This document shows positions 6,923-7,794 of a DNA stretch of 7,794 nucleotides, piece by piece. This DNA is from Acidimicrobium sp. BACL17 MAG-120823-bin42 (lineage in GTDB: Bacteria > Actinomycetota > Acidimicrobiia > Acidimicrobiales > Ilumatobacteraceae), in the NCBI GenBank assembly GCA_001438985.1, contig LIAZ01000054.1, forward strand, positions 1 through 7,794, in the 5' to 3' direction. The notes beneath the pieces were generated by a model. The model had not been told where the DNA came from. It ran no database searches and saw only the letters and a list, made by a program, of their open reading frames with translations. Each line of letters starts with the position of its first letter. The stretch's first letter is position 1. Both the position numbers and the translations under genes were made by a program.

Positions 6923-7076
6923 CAGTTAGCAACAAGCGAACATCAAGTAGCAAGTCGGCTACTTCGTCGGTTGATACCAATTCGCGGTTGAGCATTTTGG
7001 CGAGCGCCTCGTCGATAACGGTGAGGGCTTCGGTGATTACTGCAACTTCGCGTGCTTCGGTCATGTCCTTGACCAT
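6894..7076 (-). CDS. Small acidic protein of unknown function
   Basis: A 60-aa open frame that I do not recognise as a named family. It reads like real protein: a helix-friendly, acidic stretch EALTVIDEALAKMLNREL followed by STDEVADLLLDVRLLL, then a Ser/Thr/Ala tail. Codon choice resembles the neighbouring genes. It fills most of the gap between the acyltransferase stop and the next dehydrogenase, where no plus-strand product makes sense. An in-frame stop lies four codons upstream, so the start is the ATG at 7076 or the internal ATG at 7064. Neither has a well-spaced ribosome binding site. Its last 29 bp overlap the acyltransferase gene tail to tail. Leucine spacing suggests a short helical hairpin or a protein-binding adaptor; this is inference. 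It could still be a chance frame. Confidence 0.6.
   Translation of the reverse strand: MVKDMTEAREVAVITEALTVIDEALAKMLNRELVSTDEVADLLLDVRLLLTASASSTTQA
6945..6964. other. Inverted repeat downstream of the acyltransferase operon
   Basis: A perfect 7-bp inverted repeat, AAGTAGC (6945-6951) and GCTACTT (6958-6964), has a 6-nt loop. It starts 22 bp after the acyltransferase stop codon, where a terminator for the plus-strand operon would be expected. No T tract follows. It also lies inside the coding frame of the small minus-strand gene, so it may simply be codon-driven. It is a weak candidate for a transcription end. Confidence 0.25.
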
Positions 7077-7111
7077 ACCCGACCGGTGCTACGAAGGCAT
7101 GACTCTGTGCA

Positions 7112-7117
7112 TAACAT
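7112..7117 (+). promoter_or_regulatory. Possible -10 box for the downstream dehydrogenase (leaderless)
   Basis: TAACAT fits the actinobacterial TAnnnT -10 pattern and ends 7 nt before the ATG at 7125. That is the same spacing seen for the acyl-CoA synthetase, and it would place the transcript start at the start codon. There is no Shine-Dalgarno sequence before this ATG. No recognisable -35 is seen at 16-18 nt upstream. Confidence 0.35.
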
Positions 7118-7124
7118 CACAGCC

Positions 7125-7794
7125 ATGGAATTACAAGGAAAAGTAACTGTCGTCACAGGCGCAGCCGGCGGAATTGGCAAAGCGCTTGCCGAACGCTTTC
7201 ATGCAGAAGGCGCCAGCGTGGTGCTGGCCGACCGCGACGCAGCACCGCTTGATGCCACCGTGGCGAAACTGAATGCCACTCGCCCAAACAGCGCATACGC
7301 CGTGGCCGCAAATTTGGGAACCGAACAAGCAAACGCAGATTTGGTTCGTGCATCCATTGAAAAGTTTGGCCAGATCGATTTGTTTTTTGCTAACGCGGGA
7401 GTGGGACTTGGTAGCGACCTGTCCACTAGCGAACACGATTGGGATATCGCGTTTGACATCAACTTCAATGCGCATCGCTGGGCCGCAAAATATTTGTTGC
7501 CCGATTGGCTTGCGCGCGGCGAAGGATATTTCTGCAGTACCGCTTCGGCTGCGGGACTACTTTCACAAATCGGTTCTGCGCCATACACCGTGACCAAACA
7601 CGCTGCTGTGGCCTTTGCCGAATGGATGTCGATTACCTATGGCGGCCGCGGTGTGTTGGTCAGTTGCTTGTGCCCGCAAGGTGTGAACACCAACATGTTG
7701 AAAGGCGCCGACAACAGCAACGACGGCCCATCGGGCAATGTGGTGCGTGTTGCTGGTGGCGTGCTCGAGCCCGAAGAAGTTGCACAAGCCTGCG
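7125..7794 (+). CDS. Short-chain dehydrogenase/reductase, partial (C-terminus beyond window)
   Basis: An open frame of 223 codons from ATG 7125 runs off the window end with no stop. It is a classical SDR. The Rossmann nucleotide-binding motif is TGAAGGIG (11-18). Asp36 in VVLADRD at the end of strand 2 suggests NAD(H) preference. The NNAG-equivalent is FANAG (88-92). Catalytic Ser141 lies in STASAAG, with Tyr154 and Lys158 in YTVTK. After strand 6 the usual PG is replaced by CPQGVNT (183-189). It differs from the SDR at 1673: it lacks the NDLGG segment and has a different substrate-side sequence, so it is not a duplicate. The substrate cannot be assigned. It probably has its own promoter, since it lies 202 bp past the acyltransferase stop and diverges from the small minus-strand gene across 48 bp. 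Confidence 0.92.
   Translation, partial: MELQGKVTVVTGAAGGIGKALAERFHAEGASVVLADRDAAPLDATVAKLNATRPNSAYAVAANLGTEQANADLVRASIEKFGQIDLFFANAGVGLGSDLSTSEHDWDIAFDINFNAHRWAAKYLLPDWLARGEGYFCSTASAAGLLSQIGSAPYTVTKHAAVAFAEWMSITYGGRGVLVSCLCPQGVNTNMLKGADNSNDGPSGNVVRVAGGVLEPEEVAQAC

Noticed and set aside
6787..7146. 119-aa plus-strand frame over the WS/DGAT end and the small gene
   Set aside because: The first part is an alternate frame of the acyltransferase and the rest is antisense to the more protein-like minus-strand frame. The translation is Ser/Thr/Arg-rich with no motif.

Overview
The window reads as a compact bacterial chromosome segment, most likely from an actinomycetote. The evidence is a WS/DGAT-type acyltransferase, a stand-alone RecB-like nuclease with a predicted Fe-S cluster, start codons that appear leaderless or lack a Shine-Dalgarno sequence, and genes chained by ATGA overlaps. 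Base composition looks only moderately GC-rich by eye. That would fit an aquatic Acidimicrobiia/Ilumatobacteraceae-type genome better than a high-GC soil actinomycete, but this assignment is inference.

Layout: (1) 51-1619, minus: an AMP-forming acyl-CoA synthetase, with a small inverted repeat just past its stop. (2) A 53-bp divergent gap, 1620-1672. (3) 1673-2603, plus: a short-chain dehydrogenase of the (3R)-hydroxyacyl-CoA dehydrogenase (MFE-2-like) group, broken as read by an out-of-frame 28-bp tandem duplication at 2342-2397. (4) 2619-6922, plus: alpha/beta hydrolase, RecB-like PD-(D/E)XK nuclease, PAP2 phosphatase, single-cysteine DsbA-fold protein and WS/DGAT acyltransferase. The last four each start inside the stop codon of the gene before (four ATGA overlaps). 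(5) 6894-7076, minus: a probable 60-aa acidic protein of unknown function, overlapping the end of the acyltransferase tail to tail. (6) From 7125, plus: a second short-chain dehydrogenase that runs off the window.

How they may work together: most genes are lipid-related. The synthetase activates fatty acids to acyl-CoA. The first dehydrogenase probably acts on 3-hydroxyacyl-CoA. A PAP2 phosphatase can make diacylglycerol from phosphatidate, and WS/DGAT joins diacylglycerol or alcohols to acyl-CoA, giving triacylglycerol or wax ester. The hydrolase could act on acyl esters. This resembles a storage-lipid module with acyl-CoA supply, but the nuclease and the thioredoxin-fold protein have no obvious role in it.

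I see no defence system, CRISPR array, transposon, tRNA or rRNA. The most notable signal is the duplication in the first dehydrogenase. Its two copies differ only at synonymous third-codon positions, which points to a join between strain haplotypes in the assembly rather than a true mutation.
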